DNA of 64,000 nucleotides from Rhodococcus sp. 06-235-1A (GTDB lineage Bacteria > Actinomycetota > Actinomycetes > Mycobacteriales > Mycobacteriaceae), in the NCBI RefSeq assembly GCF_002258785.1, contig NZ_NOYI01000012.1, positions 124,001 through 188,000 of the forward strand. The letters are read 5' to 3'. The notes under the pieces are model-generated. The model saw nothing but the letters and a program-made list of their open reading frames with translations, was not told where the DNA came from and searched no databases. The position numbers were made by a program, and so were the translations under genes. Position 1 is the first letter of the stretch; every line of letters starts with the position of its first letter. This document shows positions 16,480-25,464 of the stretch, piece after piece.

Positions 16480-17481
16480 TCAAGCCCTGCTCTGCAGCGG
16501 CTCCACCGGCTCCTCCGCAGTGGCCCTCTCGCCGGACTTGACGACGACCACGCCGAGCAGAACCAGTGCGCCACCGGCCAATTGGATCGGAGCCGGAGCC
16601 TGCCCGAGCAGCAGCCACGCGAAGACAAGTGCGGCAACGACTTCCATCAATCCCATGAACGACGCCAACCGCGACCCGAGGCGTCGGCCCGCGGCGATCC
16701 CGAGGACGTAGGCAAGCGCTGCCGTCACCACTCCGAGCCCGACGATCGGAACCCACCACGGCACAACCGCATCGACGAAGACGACATCGGTGAGCGGGGC
16801 AGCGAACGGGACGATGCCGACGAGTCCGGCGACCAGCAGGATGAGCCCACCCGTGAGCAGGCCTGCCCCGGCGAGCACGATCGGCGGAAGTCCGTTGCTC
16901 TCGTCCGCCGACAACACCCAGTAGACGGCTGCACCGGCCATCGAGCCCAGTGCCCACAGCACGCCGACGGTGTCGACGTCGGCACCGGAGATCAGGTCGA
17001 GCACCAGCACCAGGCCCATCGCGGCCAGCAGCGCACCCACCACGGTCAGGCGGCCCGGACGCTGCTGGTGTCGGAACCACATCCAGCCGATGACGGCCAC
17101 AGGCGAGGTGAACTCGATCAGCAGCGCCACGCCCACCTCCATACGTCCGACGGCGTTGAAGAAGGCGAGCTGGCAGCCGGCCACCGCAAAAGCCCCGTAC
17201 GCGAGGAGCAGCTTCCAGTTCTTCGCCAGCAGGCCCCACCGCCCGCGCAACGCGAGGATCGACGGAATCAGCAGGACGGCCGCCGCCAACAGAATCCGGG
17301 CGGTCACCGCGGCCCCGGCCGTCCAGCCCGCGTCGAGCAAGCCCGTGGCGAGTGAGCCGGAAAGCCCGAAGGACGCCGCCGAGAGCAGTGCGAAGCCGAG
17401 CCCAGAAAGTCGACGCGACCGCGCGGCAGCGTCGTGTGCAGACGCGCGATCCACCTGCGCGTCATGAGTGTAAGCCGTCAT
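16480..17481 (-). CDS. EamA/DMT-family transporter
   Basis: A 333-residue inner-membrane protein with ten predicted hydrophobic helices forming two EamA halves; GALLAAMGLVLVLD and GGALVLLGVVVV are the typical ends of each half. Members export amino acids or other metabolites. The ATG at 17481 is preferred over a GTG at 17535 that would overlap the divergent CGNR gene. A -35 TTGACA (17519-17514) and -10 TACTGT (17495-17490) with 18-bp spacing place transcription at or within two bases of the start codon, so the message is probably leaderless. The pairing with a divergent CGNR regulator suggests that regulator controls it. Confidence 0.87.
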   Translation of the reverse strand: MTAYTHDAQVDRASAHDAAARSRRLSGLGFALLSAASFGLSGSLATGLLDAGWTAGAAVTARILLAAAVLLIPSILALRGRWGLLAKNWKLLLAYGAFAVAGCQLAFFNAVGRMEVGVALLIEFTSPVAVIGWMWFRHQQRPGRLTVVGALLAAMGLVLVLDLISGADVDTVGVLWALGSMAGAAVYWVLSADESNGLPPIVLAGAGLLTGGLILLVAGLVGIVPFAAPLTDVVFVDAVVPWWVPIVGLGVVTAALAYVLGIAAGRRLGSRLASFMGLMEVVAALVFAWLLLGQAPAPIQLAGGALVLLGVVVVKSGERATAEEPVEPLQSRA

Positions 17482-17520
17482 GACACGTGACAGTAGGGAG
17501 TCACTTGGTAAGGTGTCAAC
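17481..17520. promoter_or_regulatory. Overlapping divergent leaderless promoters with nested inverted repeats
   Basis: Minus-strand TTGACA-N18-TACTGT for the transporter, and plus-strand GTGACA (17487-17492)-N16-TAAGGT (17509-17514) for the CGNR gene, both ending 6-8 bases before an ATG. Two nested dyads cover them: TGACAC (17481-17486) with GTGTCA (17513-17518), and GTGAC (17487-17491) with GTCAC (17500-17504). A single bound regulator could switch both promoters. Confidence 0.55.
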
Positions 17521-18054
17521 ATGCTTTTTGCTCATGACGCGGAATTGTCGTTGCTGTCCGCCGTGGCCTTGGTCAATTCCGCCGAGGAGCCGGACACGCT
17601 GACCACGCGCGAGCAGTTGGCCGAGTTCATCTCCGAACAGGGCTACTCCGGCCGCTTCGACGGCGACGACGCCGAGCTCGAGGCAGTCAGGGCACTCCGG
17701 CCGACCTTGCGATCACTGCTCACCAGCAGCCGCGACGACGCGGTGGTCGAGGTCAACCGATTGCTGGCCGAGTCCTCGGCCCTACCGCGACTGGTGAGGC
17801 ACGGCGATCTCGACTGGCACGTCCATGCCGTCGCCGACGACAGCCCGCTCGCGACCCGCATCGTCGTCGAAACCGCAATGGCGATGATCGACGTCATCCG
17901 CGCCGACGAGCTGTCCCGCTTCGACGTCTGCGCCGATCCGGACTGCAACGGGCTTGTCCTCGATCTCTCGCGCAACAGGTCACGTCGCTTCTGCAGCACG
18001 ACCTGCGGCAACCGCGCGGCCGTTGCCGCGTATCGAGCGCGCAAGGCCCAGTAG
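17521..18054 (+). CDS. CGNR zinc-finger (ABATE-domain) transcriptional regulator
   Basis: A 177-residue protein. Residues 1 to about 130 form the ABATE stress-associated domain; the C-terminus is a CGNR zinc finger with CADPDCNGLVLDLSRNRSRRFC and TTCGNRAAVAAYRARK, where four cysteines bind zinc and the Arg-rich helix is expected to touch DNA. The ATG at 17521 directly follows a -10 box, so translation is probably leaderless. It is divergent from the EamA transporter, an arrangement suggesting that it regulates it. The second CGNR gene in the window (46539) is also divergent from its neighbour. Confidence 0.88.
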   Translation: MLFAHDAELSLLSAVALVNSAEEPDTLTTREQLAEFISEQGYSGRFDGDDAELEAVRALRPTLRSLLTSSRDDAVVEVNRLLAESSALPRLVRHGDLDWHVHAVADDSPLATRIVVETAMAMIDVIRADELSRFDVCADPDCNGLVLDLSRNRSRRFCSTTCGNRAAVAAYRARKAQ

Positions 18055-18122
18055 GACCGCGGGGCTTAGTCGATCGGCTTTCGGGTATTCCACGATCGAA
18101 CTGATCGAAAGGAATTACTCCC

Positions 18123-18434
18123 ATGGTCGAGAAAAGGCCTCCCGTATCAAGCATGTCCAGAGCTGTCGTCAACATGTTGGCCGTCGTACTGATCTTTGCC
18201 GGAATTGCCGCAATCGGCGGCCTGATCGCCGCATTGGCCGGCGGCTTCGAGGGTTGGGCGATCGTTGCGGGCATCGCCGTGATCGCGCTGTTCGCCGGCG
18301 GATATCTGGCCGTACGCGAGGGCGCTCGTCGTCGATCCAGCGAGTCCACGCAGGTCGTTTACGCGCCGGACCACACCGACGAACTGTTCGACGTCGACCC
18401 CAGTACCGGCGAGCGAACACCGCATCGCGAGTAA
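18123..18434 (+). CDS. Small two-helix membrane protein
   Basis: A 103-residue protein of unknown function. Residues about 14-37 (VVNMLAVVLIFAGIAAIGGLIAAL) and 42-65 (GWAIVAGIAVIALFAGGYLA) are hydrophobic helices; the last 40 residues are charged and hydrophilic, ending DPSTGERTPHRE. A GAAAGGAATT stretch just upstream of the ATG serves as ribosome site. It is separate from its neighbours; I do not recognise the family. Confidence 0.65.
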   Translation: MVEKRPPVSSMSRAVVNMLAVVLIFAGIAAIGGLIAALAGGFEGWAIVAGIAVIALFAGGYLAVREGARRRSSESTQVVYAPDHTDELFDVDPSTGERTPHRE

Positions 18435-18468
18435 CAGTTCGGCTCCCCAGACCTGCGGACGAGACGGA

Positions 18469-19566
18469 TCAGCTCGGAACCGATTCGAGACGAACCATCG
18501 AATCGGTTCCGAGGAAGAACACCCCCGAGCGGGTGTCGACGAACGAACCCGACTCCGTGAATCCGTCGGACCTCTCGGGCAGTGGCCATCGCCACCGCAC
18601 GTCGTCCGATTCTGTGGTGGCTACGAGCGCGTTCTCCTCGAACGAATATGCGGTGTTGCCGACGGTCGTCTCGGACGCGTACGGATCTCGCAGCGTCCAC
18701 ACGTCCGCACCCCCTGCGTCGACAACGGTTGAATCGGAGGTCAATTCGAGACCCTCGATCGGCGCACCGGTCTGCGGATCGAAGAATGTGGCCTCGCCGC
18801 CGAGGGTGACAAGCCCTCGTCCGTCGGACACGTGAATCAGCGGGCCCTCGACGCCATCCCAGCCCGCAAGCGACGCGATCGGGCGCGACCACATCCGGTC
18901 GAGGGAATCGATCGAACCCCCGTGCAACACCGACTCCCCGTCCTCGGGGTTGCCTTCGAGCAGGTACACAGATGTCCCGTCGCTCTCGATCGCGTACGGG
19001 AACCAGGCTTCGGGGATCGGCGTTCTCCGTGTCTCCCCGCCGTCCACGCCGATGCTCACGATCGATGGGACGTCGGAATACGAATCCAGACAGACGATGT
19101 CGCCCTGAACGGGCACGCTCGCGCACTCGTCGACGCTGCCGGGTGACTTCTTCCAGCGCACATCGCCGCCCTCGGCATCGATGGCCACGAACTCGATCGA
19201 ATCCACGGAGTACGAGCGTGGATTCGGCAAGCCAACGGCTGTGACGAGAACATCACCGGCGTCGATCACCCCGGTGACACTCGAGTCGTACTGCAAATCT
19301 GCTGCAGGAGAACGGAATGCGGCGAACTGACGTCCATAGACAGTCTCGGCGTCGATTTGCCACGTCGGGTCGAGGATGGGACCGGACGGAGCCTGCGTGG
19401 TCGTCGTCTCCTCCGAGAACGTCGGTGTCATAGCCTGGACGTCCAACGGCTGTTCGGCGGGAACGTCCTGCATCGACACCACGACGACTGCAGCGACGAC
19501 GGATACGGCGGCGACAGCAACCGCCACTCCGGCACGGACAGTGGACCGCTTCTGCGAATCGGTCAT
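18469..19566 (-). CDS. Membrane-anchored beta-propeller-like envelope protein
   Basis: A protein of about 365 residues, not recognised by name. After a cytoplasmic start there is one hydrophobic helix (VRAGVAVAVAAVSVVAAVVVV), a Thr-rich linker (EETTTTQAPSG), then about 290 residues with repeated strand patterns such as EFVAIDAEGGDVRW and SIVSIGVDGGETRR that look like PQQ/WD-type propeller blades. The bulk would face outward. The ATG at 19566 overlaps the upstream gene's stop by 4 bp (ATGA), so the two are co-translated. Two cysteines (DECASV and GDIVCLDS) could form a disulfide. Function unknown. Confidence 0.7.
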   Translation of the reverse strand: MTDSQKRSTVRAGVAVAVAAVSVVAAVVVVSMQDVPAEQPLDVQAMTPTFSEETTTTQAPSGPILDPTWQIDAETVYGRQFAAFRSPAADLQYDSSVTGVIDAGDVLVTAVGLPNPRSYSVDSIEFVAIDAEGGDVRWKKSPGSVDECASVPVQGDIVCLDSYSDVPSIVSIGVDGGETRRTPIPEAWFPYAIESDGTSVYLLEGNPEDGESVLHGGSIDSLDRMWSRPIASLAGWDGVEGPLIHVSDGRGLVTLGGEATFFDPQTGAPIEGLELTSDSTVVDAGGADVWTLRDPYASETTVGNTAYSFEENALVATTESDDVRWRWPLPERSDGFTESGSFVDTRSGVFFLGTDSMVRLESVPS

Positions 19567-20903
19567 GGCCACTGCGCAATCGGAGCCTGCGCCACAGCAT
19601 CGAGCACCTCGAAAGACAGTGGTTCCGGCAACACCAGCGGTGCGTACTGGGTGGGGTCGAGATCAACCGTCGATCGCACCGACACCTGCACCCCGGACGG
19701 TCGTGTCACCGTCACCGAACGCGTGAGCTGTGTGGTGCCGTCCTCGGAGACGAAGCTGTTCGAGATATCAGTGTCATAGCTTTCGACCACCGAACCGTCG
19801 GGCAGCGTTCGTGTTTCGATGACGGGTCCGTACGCGGACTCTGGATCGTAGGGATCGAGCGGCACCGGAAGTTCCGCGCCCCCGGATACCGAGATGTTCA
19901 GCCCCACGCGAGTTCCGATCACCTGCAGATCGGTGCATACCCCGGAACCGTACGAACCGGGAACGAGTGACCCGATCGGTCGATCCACTGCCGGAGCGTT
20001 CGAAATCGCCTGCCACGCTGCCGTCAACGCGTCATTCGCCGCGGCTAAGGATTCGGGCTGAATGTCAGCAACCGTTCCGGTCTCATCCGACATGAATTCG
20101 CCCGACGAGACGTAGCAATCCTGCCGTGGCGCAGCACTTCCCGCCGGGGCAGGCATCGTGACACGCAGATCCTGCACGGTCGCAATTCGAGCCAACTCCT
20201 GTGCTTCCAGCGGAAATTCCGCCGACTCGGTGGCGGTAAGGTTCGCGGTCACCTGCGTCCCGTCCGGGTGGTAGGCGGTGGCCGTGCGGAAGTGAGTTCG
20301 CTTGCCGCCGTACTCGTACCAATTGTCGTTGGTGTCGACGACGGTGCCGTCGGAGTTGCTGGTTCGCGCATCGAGAGCGCCTGCGACACAGGCGGGTACG
20401 CCGGTCTCGGACGGCCGAACGTCGACGCTTGCGTAGGCCGAGGAATCGGCCCGAGCCAACGTTCCCGTCGCGCTGGTGCTGGGCTCGAAGCCCTCCGGTG
20501 CAGCACCGCCGAGGTCGTCGACCGGTTGGAAGGTCAGCGACTGGGATGGGGCGGCCAGTTCGACGGTGACATCCGCTGGCAGCGCGGCCAGAACGGCAGC
20601 CGACATGGCACCGGCTTTGCCCGAGGTGAGCCACGGATAGTCGGGGTTGTCGTACGACGGGGTCTCGCCTCCGATGGACGAGGACATGACCAGCTCGCCG
20701 TCATCGGAAGGTGGCGGCTCGACCTCAGAACAGCCCGGGATATCGACCGGATACTCGATCGGCTCGGACACAACGAGGGAATCACTCTCGGCCACAGCCG
20801 ACTCTGGCGATCGAAGCAGGCCGGACGCGACGACCCCGAGGGCTACGACCGTGACGATGACGGATACGTCGACGATGAAGTCCTGTCTTCTACCTCTGGG
20901 CAC
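19563..20903 (-). CDS. Membrane-anchored envelope protein of unknown function
   Basis: A 446-residue protein starting GTG with MPRGRRQDFIVDVS. One hydrophobic helix (VIVTVVALGVVASGLL) follows a basic N-terminus, so the remaining 410 residues should lie outside the membrane. That part is acidic, Ser/Thr/Pro-rich and contains four cysteines (PGCSEV, VPACVAG, RQDCYVS, GVCTDL), consistent with two disulfides. No domain is recognised. It is the first gene of a two-gene unit with the propeller-like protein and is divergent from the ABC importer operon. Confidence 0.65.
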   Translation of the reverse strand: MPRGRRQDFIVDVSVIVTVVALGVVASGLLRSPESAVAESDSLVVSEPIEYPVDIPGCSEVEPPPSDDGELVMSSSIGGETPSYDNPDYPWLTSGKAGAMSAAVLAALPADVTVELAAPSQSLTFQPVDDLGGAAPEGFEPSTSATGTLARADSSAYASVDVRPSETGVPACVAGALDARTSNSDGTVVDTNDNWYEYGGKRTHFRTATAYHPDGTQVTANLTATESAEFPLEAQELARIATVQDLRVTMPAPAGSAAPRQDCYVSSGEFMSDETGTVADIQPESLAAANDALTAAWQAISNAPAVDRPIGSLVPGSYGSGVCTDLQVIGTRVGLNISVSGGAELPVPLDPYDPESAYGPVIETRTLPDGSVVESYDTDISNSFVSEDGTTQLTRSVTVTRPSGVQVSVRSTVDLDPTQYAPLVLPEPLSFEVLDAVAQAPIAQWP

Positions 20904-20928
20904 CGAACGACAATACAGACCCAGCGGG

Positions 20929-20974
20929 AGGTTCTCGCGCTTTCGCGCCGCCGATCGGACGAGTGCGAGAACCT
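20929..20974. promoter_or_regulatory. 10-bp inverted repeat in the divergent region before the ABC importer
   Basis: AGGTTCTCGC (20929-20938) and GCGAGAACCT (20965-20974) are exact reverse complements separated by 26 bases. It lies 26 bp from the envelope-protein start and 129 bp before the importer's ATPase gene, so it could be an operator or a leader hairpin for either. Confidence 0.4.
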
Positions 20975-21102
20975 ATCGTTCCAGCTCATGGGTATTGCGG
21001 GGCCACCGACCAGCCGCAACCACCTCACACCGTTCATCTCCGATACATCACCGGGTGTTGGCATATGGCCATCGATTCGACAGCACCAGGTGAGGGGTTG
21101 CG

Positions 21103-22224
21103 GTGGGCCGCATACAGCTCGAGTCCGTGTCCAAGAAGTACGGCAAAACACACGCACTCAAGGACGTGGATCTCGATATCGCCGACGGGGAGTTCCTGGT
21201 TCTCCTGGGACCGAGCGGTTGCGGGAAGTCAACCTTGTTGCGCTTGGTGGCCGGACTGATTCAGCCGTCCAGCGGCCGAATCCTACTCGACGACAAAGAC
21301 ATCACCGCTACCCCGCCACGTAACAGAGATCTTGCGATGGTGTTTCAGAGCTATGCTCTCTATCCACACTTGAGCGTCGCCAAGAACATCGGCTTTCCGC
21401 TTCGATCTCGCAAGTTCTCCCGCACGGTGATCGCGAACTCGGTGGCAGCGGTCGCCTCGACCCTCGATTTGAGCGAATTACTCGACCGCCGACCGGCCGA
21501 ACTCTCCGGCGGACAACGACAGCGAGTTGCACTGGCGCGAGCGATGGTTCGAGACCCGGGTGCATTTCTGATGGACGAACCCCTGTCCAATCTCGACGCC
21601 AAGCTCCGCAGCGCAACACGCAGCGAGTTGATCGAGCTGCATCGGCGGATCGGCACCACCTTCCTCTACGTCACACATGATCAGGTCGAGGCCATGACCA
21701 TGGCGACCCGAATAGCACTGATGGACAACGGCCACATCGAGCAGATCGGCACACCGGCCGAGCTCTACGACACCCCACGATCGACCTTCGTCGCCGGATT
21801 CCTCGGTGCCCCGCCCATGAACCTGTTCGACGCCATCGTCACCGGATGCCGGGGCGAGCTGCACGCCGTCGCTCCCGGCATCGACATCCCTCTCGGAATC
21901 GAGGCCGACTCACACAGCGAACACCCGGTCGTGGCCGGAATTCGGCCGGAGAAAATGCAGATCGTCGACACGCAGGCTCACGTGGAGGCCGTCATCGCCA
22001 CCGTCGAGAACCTCGGCAGCGAAGAGCTGGTCCACGTTCGTGCCGGTGCAAACCCGTTGTCCATCAGAGTGCCTCGGCCATCCACTGCCCGCGCGGGCGC
22101 GCCGATCTCAATCCGCGTGAATCCTGCGGACGTGCATCTGTTCGACCGCGACAGCGGTCCACGCTTGAGGTGGTCGCCCGAGGAGGCACCCGCCCGCACC
22201 GGTACACCCCTGTACGTCGCCTGA
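21103..22224 (+). CDS. ABC importer ATP-binding protein (UgpC/MalK type)
   Basis: A 373-residue CUT1-family ATPase. Walker A GPSGCGKST, Q-loop VFQSYALYPHLSVAKNI, signature LSGGQRQRVALARA, Walker B AFLMDEPLSNLD, and the His-switch YVTHDQ are all intact. The C-terminal 130 residues are the TOBE regulatory extension. The GTG at 21103 follows GAGGGG. It heads an operon of ATPase, binding protein, phosphoesterase and two permeases with short or overlapping junctions and powers uptake of a carbohydrate or glycerophosphate-like solute. Confidence 0.92.
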   Translation: MGRIQLESVSKKYGKTHALKDVDLDIADGEFLVLLGPSGCGKSTLLRLVAGLIQPSSGRILLDDKDITATPPRNRDLAMVFQSYALYPHLSVAKNIGFPLRSRKFSRTVIANSVAAVASTLDLSELLDRRPAELSGGQRQRVALARAMVRDPGAFLMDEPLSNLDAKLRSATRSELIELHRRIGTTFLYVTHDQVEAMTMATRIALMDNGHIEQIGTPAELYDTPRSTFVAGFLGAPPMNLFDAIVTGCRGELHAVAPGIDIPLGIEADSHSEHPVVAGIRPEKMQIVDTQAHVEAVIATVENLGSEELVHVRAGANPLSIRVPRPSTARAGAPISIRVNPADVHLFDRDSGPRLRWSPEEAPARTGTPLYVA

Positions 22225-22259
22225 CCGACCATCCCCCGCTATCGAATGGAGTACCGACA

Positions 22260-23636
22260 GTGAAACGCATACTCATGGGATCGGGAGCACTCGTCGTGAG
22301 CGCTCTGCTGTCGACCGCATGTGGCGGGCTGGGCAGCACCACCGCATCCACCTCGACCGCAGGATCGACGCCGATCCCGGAACTCGCACCGGATCAATCG
22401 GTATCCATCGTCTTCGAGAGCTACAACTACGGACTGGCCGGTGCGTGGACGGACACCTTCGACGCCCTGATCGCCGAGTTCGAGAAGCAACATCCCAACA
22501 TCACCGTCACCGCCCAGAAGCCGCAGGGCAACAGCCCCAATCCGGCCACCGACACGGTGTCGAGCATCCAGAGCCAGATGGTCGCCGGCGCCGCTCCTGA
22601 CGTGGCTCAGCTCGGCTTCAGCGACCTCGACTTCACCATCGACCAGTTGGGGGCGAAGTCGCTCGACGATCTCGTCGGCAGGGAGGAGGTACAGCGCAAC
22701 TTCGACGGCGCGCGCCACCCCTACGCTCCTACCGCGCGCGTCCTCGCCGACTGGGACGGCGAGACCTACGGAGTGCCGTTTGTCTTCTCGACTCCTGTCT
22801 TCTATTACAACGCAACATTGTTCGAGCAGGCCGGCCTCGATCCAGCCGATCCGCCCACCACCTGGGACGAGGTGGCGTCCGCGGCGTCGGCCATCGCGTC
22901 GAAGACCGGCAAGGGCGGGGTGTACCTGGATTGCCTCACCAAGTCGGCCAAGGACTGGTGCTTCCAGAGCCTCGTTCGATCCAACGGCGGCCGGGTGATC
23001 TCACAGGACCGGTCGACGCTCGAGTTCGACGGAGAGGACGCCGTCGAAGCGACCACGATGGCTCGCAGCCTTGTCGATTCCGGAGCTACCCCGAAGCTCA
23101 GCCAACAACAGGGCTACGAGGCTTTTGCACGCGGCGACATGGGAATGATCCTGGAAACCAGCGCAATTCAAGGCACGTTCGTCAAAGGCGCAACGGACAA
23201 GTGGGACCTGCGCGCCACCACGATGCCGTCGTTCGGTTCCAAGCCAGTGGTACCGACCAACTCCGGGGCATCGCTGTTCACCTTCGCCGCCGACCCCGCG
23301 AAGCAACGTGCATCGTGGGAGCTGATCGAGTTCCTCACCAGTGAGGAGTCCTACACAGCGATCTCGAAGGGAATCGGCTACCTGCCCTTGCGCACGGGCC
23401 TCATCGACGATCCCGATGGGTTGAAGGACTGGGCCGAATCCAGCCCGTTGATCGGCCCCAACCTGACGCAGCTGGCGACGATGGAGCCGTGGATATCGAT
23501 GCCCGGCAACGACTATCTACAGATCAGAGACGGCATGATGGACGCCGTCGAATCGATCGTCTACCAGGGCGCGGACCCGGCTGCGACATTGACTGCCGCC
23601 CGTGAGCAGGCCACGACCCTTCTCCCCGCGTCATGA
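22260..23636 (+). CDS. Extracellular solute-binding lipoprotein (family 1, UgpB-like)
   Basis: A 458-residue lipoprotein that captures the substrate outside the membrane. The signal peptide MKRILMGSGALVVSALLSTAC ends in a lipobox with Cys21. The body has the family 1 pattern: SIVFESYNYGLAGAWTDTFDALIAEFEKQHPNI, YGVPFVFSTPVFYYN, TTWDEV, and SKGIGYLPLRTGL near the C-terminus, which resembles UgpB. GTG 22260 starts the signal peptide; the frame is open further upstream without it. It is the second gene of the importer operon and its stop overlaps the phosphoesterase start by 4 bp. Confidence 0.9.
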   Translation: MKRILMGSGALVVSALLSTACGGLGSTTASTSTAGSTPIPELAPDQSVSIVFESYNYGLAGAWTDTFDALIAEFEKQHPNITVTAQKPQGNSPNPATDTVSSIQSQMVAGAAPDVAQLGFSDLDFTIDQLGAKSLDDLVGREEVQRNFDGARHPYAPTARVLADWDGETYGVPFVFSTPVFYYNATLFEQAGLDPADPPTTWDEVASAASAIASKTGKGGVYLDCLTKSAKDWCFQSLVRSNGGRVISQDRSTLEFDGEDAVEATTMARSLVDSGATPKLSQQQGYEAFARGDMGMILETSAIQGTFVKGATDKWDLRATTMPSFGSKPVVPTNSGASLFTFAADPAKQRASWELIEFLTSEESYTAISKGIGYLPLRTGLIDDPDGLKDWAESSPLIGPNLTQLATMEPWISMPGNDYLQIRDGMMDAVESIVYQGADPAATLTAAREQATTLLPAS

Positions 23637-24505
23637 CGGAGGAACGACCGATCGACGGGCACTTCACGTTGGTGCAGCTCACCGACACCCACCTGCGTGC
23701 CGAGGGCGAGTCGGTACACGGAAGTGTCGACACCTTCGCGAATCTGACGTCGGTTCTCGACCTGCTCGTCGCCTCCGGGCAACGGGTCGACGCGCTCGTC
23801 TTCTCGGGCGACCTTGCGGACGACGGTGATCCCGCCGCGTATCGCCGACTGCGCGACGCTGTCGAACCGGTAGCCGAATCACTCGGTGCAGCAACGATGT
23901 ACGCGATGGGCAATCACGACGATCGGGCAGCGTTCGGTCGTGAGTTGCTCGCCGACGGGGGTTCGGATTCGGATCGCACATTCGACTCGGTTCGTCTCGT
24001 CTCCGGCGTACGCATCGTCGTCCTCGACAGCTCGACACCGGGACGACATGACGGCCGGATAGAGACACCCCAACTGCGCTGGCTTGCTGAGGTATTGGCA
24101 ACTCCATCTCCCCGTGGCACGATTCTGGTGCTGCATCATCCGCCGATCTCGTCGCCGGTGACGACGGTCGACTATCTGAGGCTGCAAAACCCTGATGACC
24201 TCGAGCGCGCGATTTCAGGCTCGGATGTGCAGATGGTTCTCTGCGGCCACGCGCACCACACCGGCGCGGGGTCCATCGGCGGCGTTCCGGTGTGGGTCGG
24301 TCCCGCGATGTCGTATCGCGTCGACCCCGCTCCTCCACTGGGGCGGCACCGTGGCCTTGCCGGTTTCGGCTTCACCAGGATCGATCTTCTCGAATCGGGC
24401 TTCACCGCAACCGCTGTCGAGGCGACACCTGCTGCCGTGGTCTACGACGAGTCACGGCAGTCGGTACTCGCCAAGCTGGCGGATCTCTCGCGCCGGGCCG
24501 GGTGA
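23633..24505 (+). CDS. Calcineurin-type metallophosphoesterase inside the importer operon
   Basis: A 290-residue cytosolic phosphodiesterase of the CpdA/GpdQ class. All five metal-binding motifs are present: LTDTHL, VFSGDLADDG, AMGNHDD, LVLHHPP and LCGHAHH. The family hydrolyses cyclic nucleotides or glycerophosphodiesters. Because it is fused by 4-bp overlaps to both the binding protein upstream and the permease downstream, it almost certainly works on what the importer brings in, making a glycerophosphodiester the best guess; that step is inference. Confidence 0.88.
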   Translation: MTEERPIDGHFTLVQLTDTHLRAEGESVHGSVDTFANLTSVLDLLVASGQRVDALVFSGDLADDGDPAAYRRLRDAVEPVAESLGAATMYAMGNHDDRAAFGRELLADGGSDSDRTFDSVRLVSGVRIVVLDSSTPGRHDGRIETPQLRWLAEVLATPSPRGTILVLHHPPISSPVTTVDYLRLQNPDDLERAISGSDVQMVLCGHAHHTGAGSIGGVPVWVGPAMSYRVDPAPPLGRHRGLAGFGFTRIDLLESGFTATAVEATPAAVVYDESRQSVLAKLADLSRRAG

Positions 24506-25464
24506 CGAAAGTGTTCGTCACCGTCGAGGATCGACCGCGCGAGCTCGTGGTCGACGCGGATACGGAGCAGCAAAACCTGCCCGGTCGATGGCGGCGTGTG
24601 GCGCGGTCGACGCAACCGTATCTGTATCTGACGCCCGCCGTGGCCCTGTTGATCGTGTGGACGTACCGGCCACTGGTGCAGGCGGCGCAGCTGTCGACGT
24701 ATTCGTGGAATCTGCTACCGACCACCCCGATGGTGCCGGTCGGTACCGACAACTATCGACGGTTGCTCGAACTGCCCGAGGTCGGCGATTCCCTCTGGCG
24801 CACAGTCATTCTGATCGTCGGACTGCTACCCTTCTCGATCGTCCTACCGGTTGTCATCGCGTTCGCCACCCGACACGTGAACGGCCGCGCCCGGGTGGTG
24901 TACCAAAGCATCGTCTTCGCGCCGTTCCTCATCGCACCCGTCGCCGGCGCTGCCGTCTGGCAATGGTTGCTCGATCCCGGTGCCGGCATCGTCAACCGCA
25001 TCATCGGATCCGATCGAAATTGGATTCAGGACGCCGACACCGCGCCGTTCGTCATCATCGTGATCACCGGTTGGCATTTCCTGGGCTTCGCGGTCCTCGT
25101 AGTGTCGGCCGGGATGGCCGGTGTGGACACCTCCTATCAGGAGGCAGCGGAGATGGACGGCGCGTCGAAGTGGCAGATTGATAGGTGGATCGTACTGCCG
25201 TTGCTGTCTCCGACGTTGGTATTCCTCACCCTGATGACGGTTCTGCTCAGTGCGCAGTGGACATTTCCACTCATCGACACCCTGACCCAGGGTGGTCCGT
25301 CACGGTCGACGACCAACATCTACTACCTGCTGTGGGACTACGGCTTCCGTACGTTCGACGCCGGATTGAGCGCCGCAGCGGGGATCGTGCTGTTCCTCGG
25401 ATTCGGCGCGCTGGCCGGTGGACTCGTCTGGCTGTCGGAAAGGGTTGCATTCCATGACGATTGA
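24502..25464 (+). CDS. ABC importer permease, UgpA/MalF type
   Basis: A 320-residue membrane protein with six hydrophobic helices. YLYLTPAVALLIVWTYRPLVQA is the first helix typical of this permease, and EAAEMDGASKWQIDRWIVLPLLSPTLVF is the EAA loop that docks to the ATPase. The GTG at 24502 overlaps the phosphoesterase stop (GTGA); a GTG nine bases later is an alternative. An open frame to 24292 is out of register with the upstream gene and not used. Confidence 0.9.
   Translation: MTKVFVTVEDRPRELVVDADTEQQNLPGRWRRVARSTQPYLYLTPAVALLIVWTYRPLVQAAQLSTYSWNLLPTTPMVPVGTDNYRRLLELPEVGDSLWRTVILIVGLLPFSIVLPVVIAFATRHVNGRARVVYQSIVFAPFLIAPVAGAAVWQWLLDPGAGIVNRIIGSDRNWIQDADTAPFVIIVITGWHFLGFAVLVVSAGMAGVDTSYQEAAEMDGASKWQIDRWIVLPLLSPTLVFLTLMTVLLSAQWTFPLIDTLTQGGPSRSTTNIYYLLWDYGFRTFDAGLSAAAGIVLFLGFGALAGGLVWLSERVAFHDD

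Noticed and set aside
16480..17535. Longer transporter start at 17535
   Set aside because: It would overlap the CGNR gene's start and put the -35 and -10 boxes inside the coding region.
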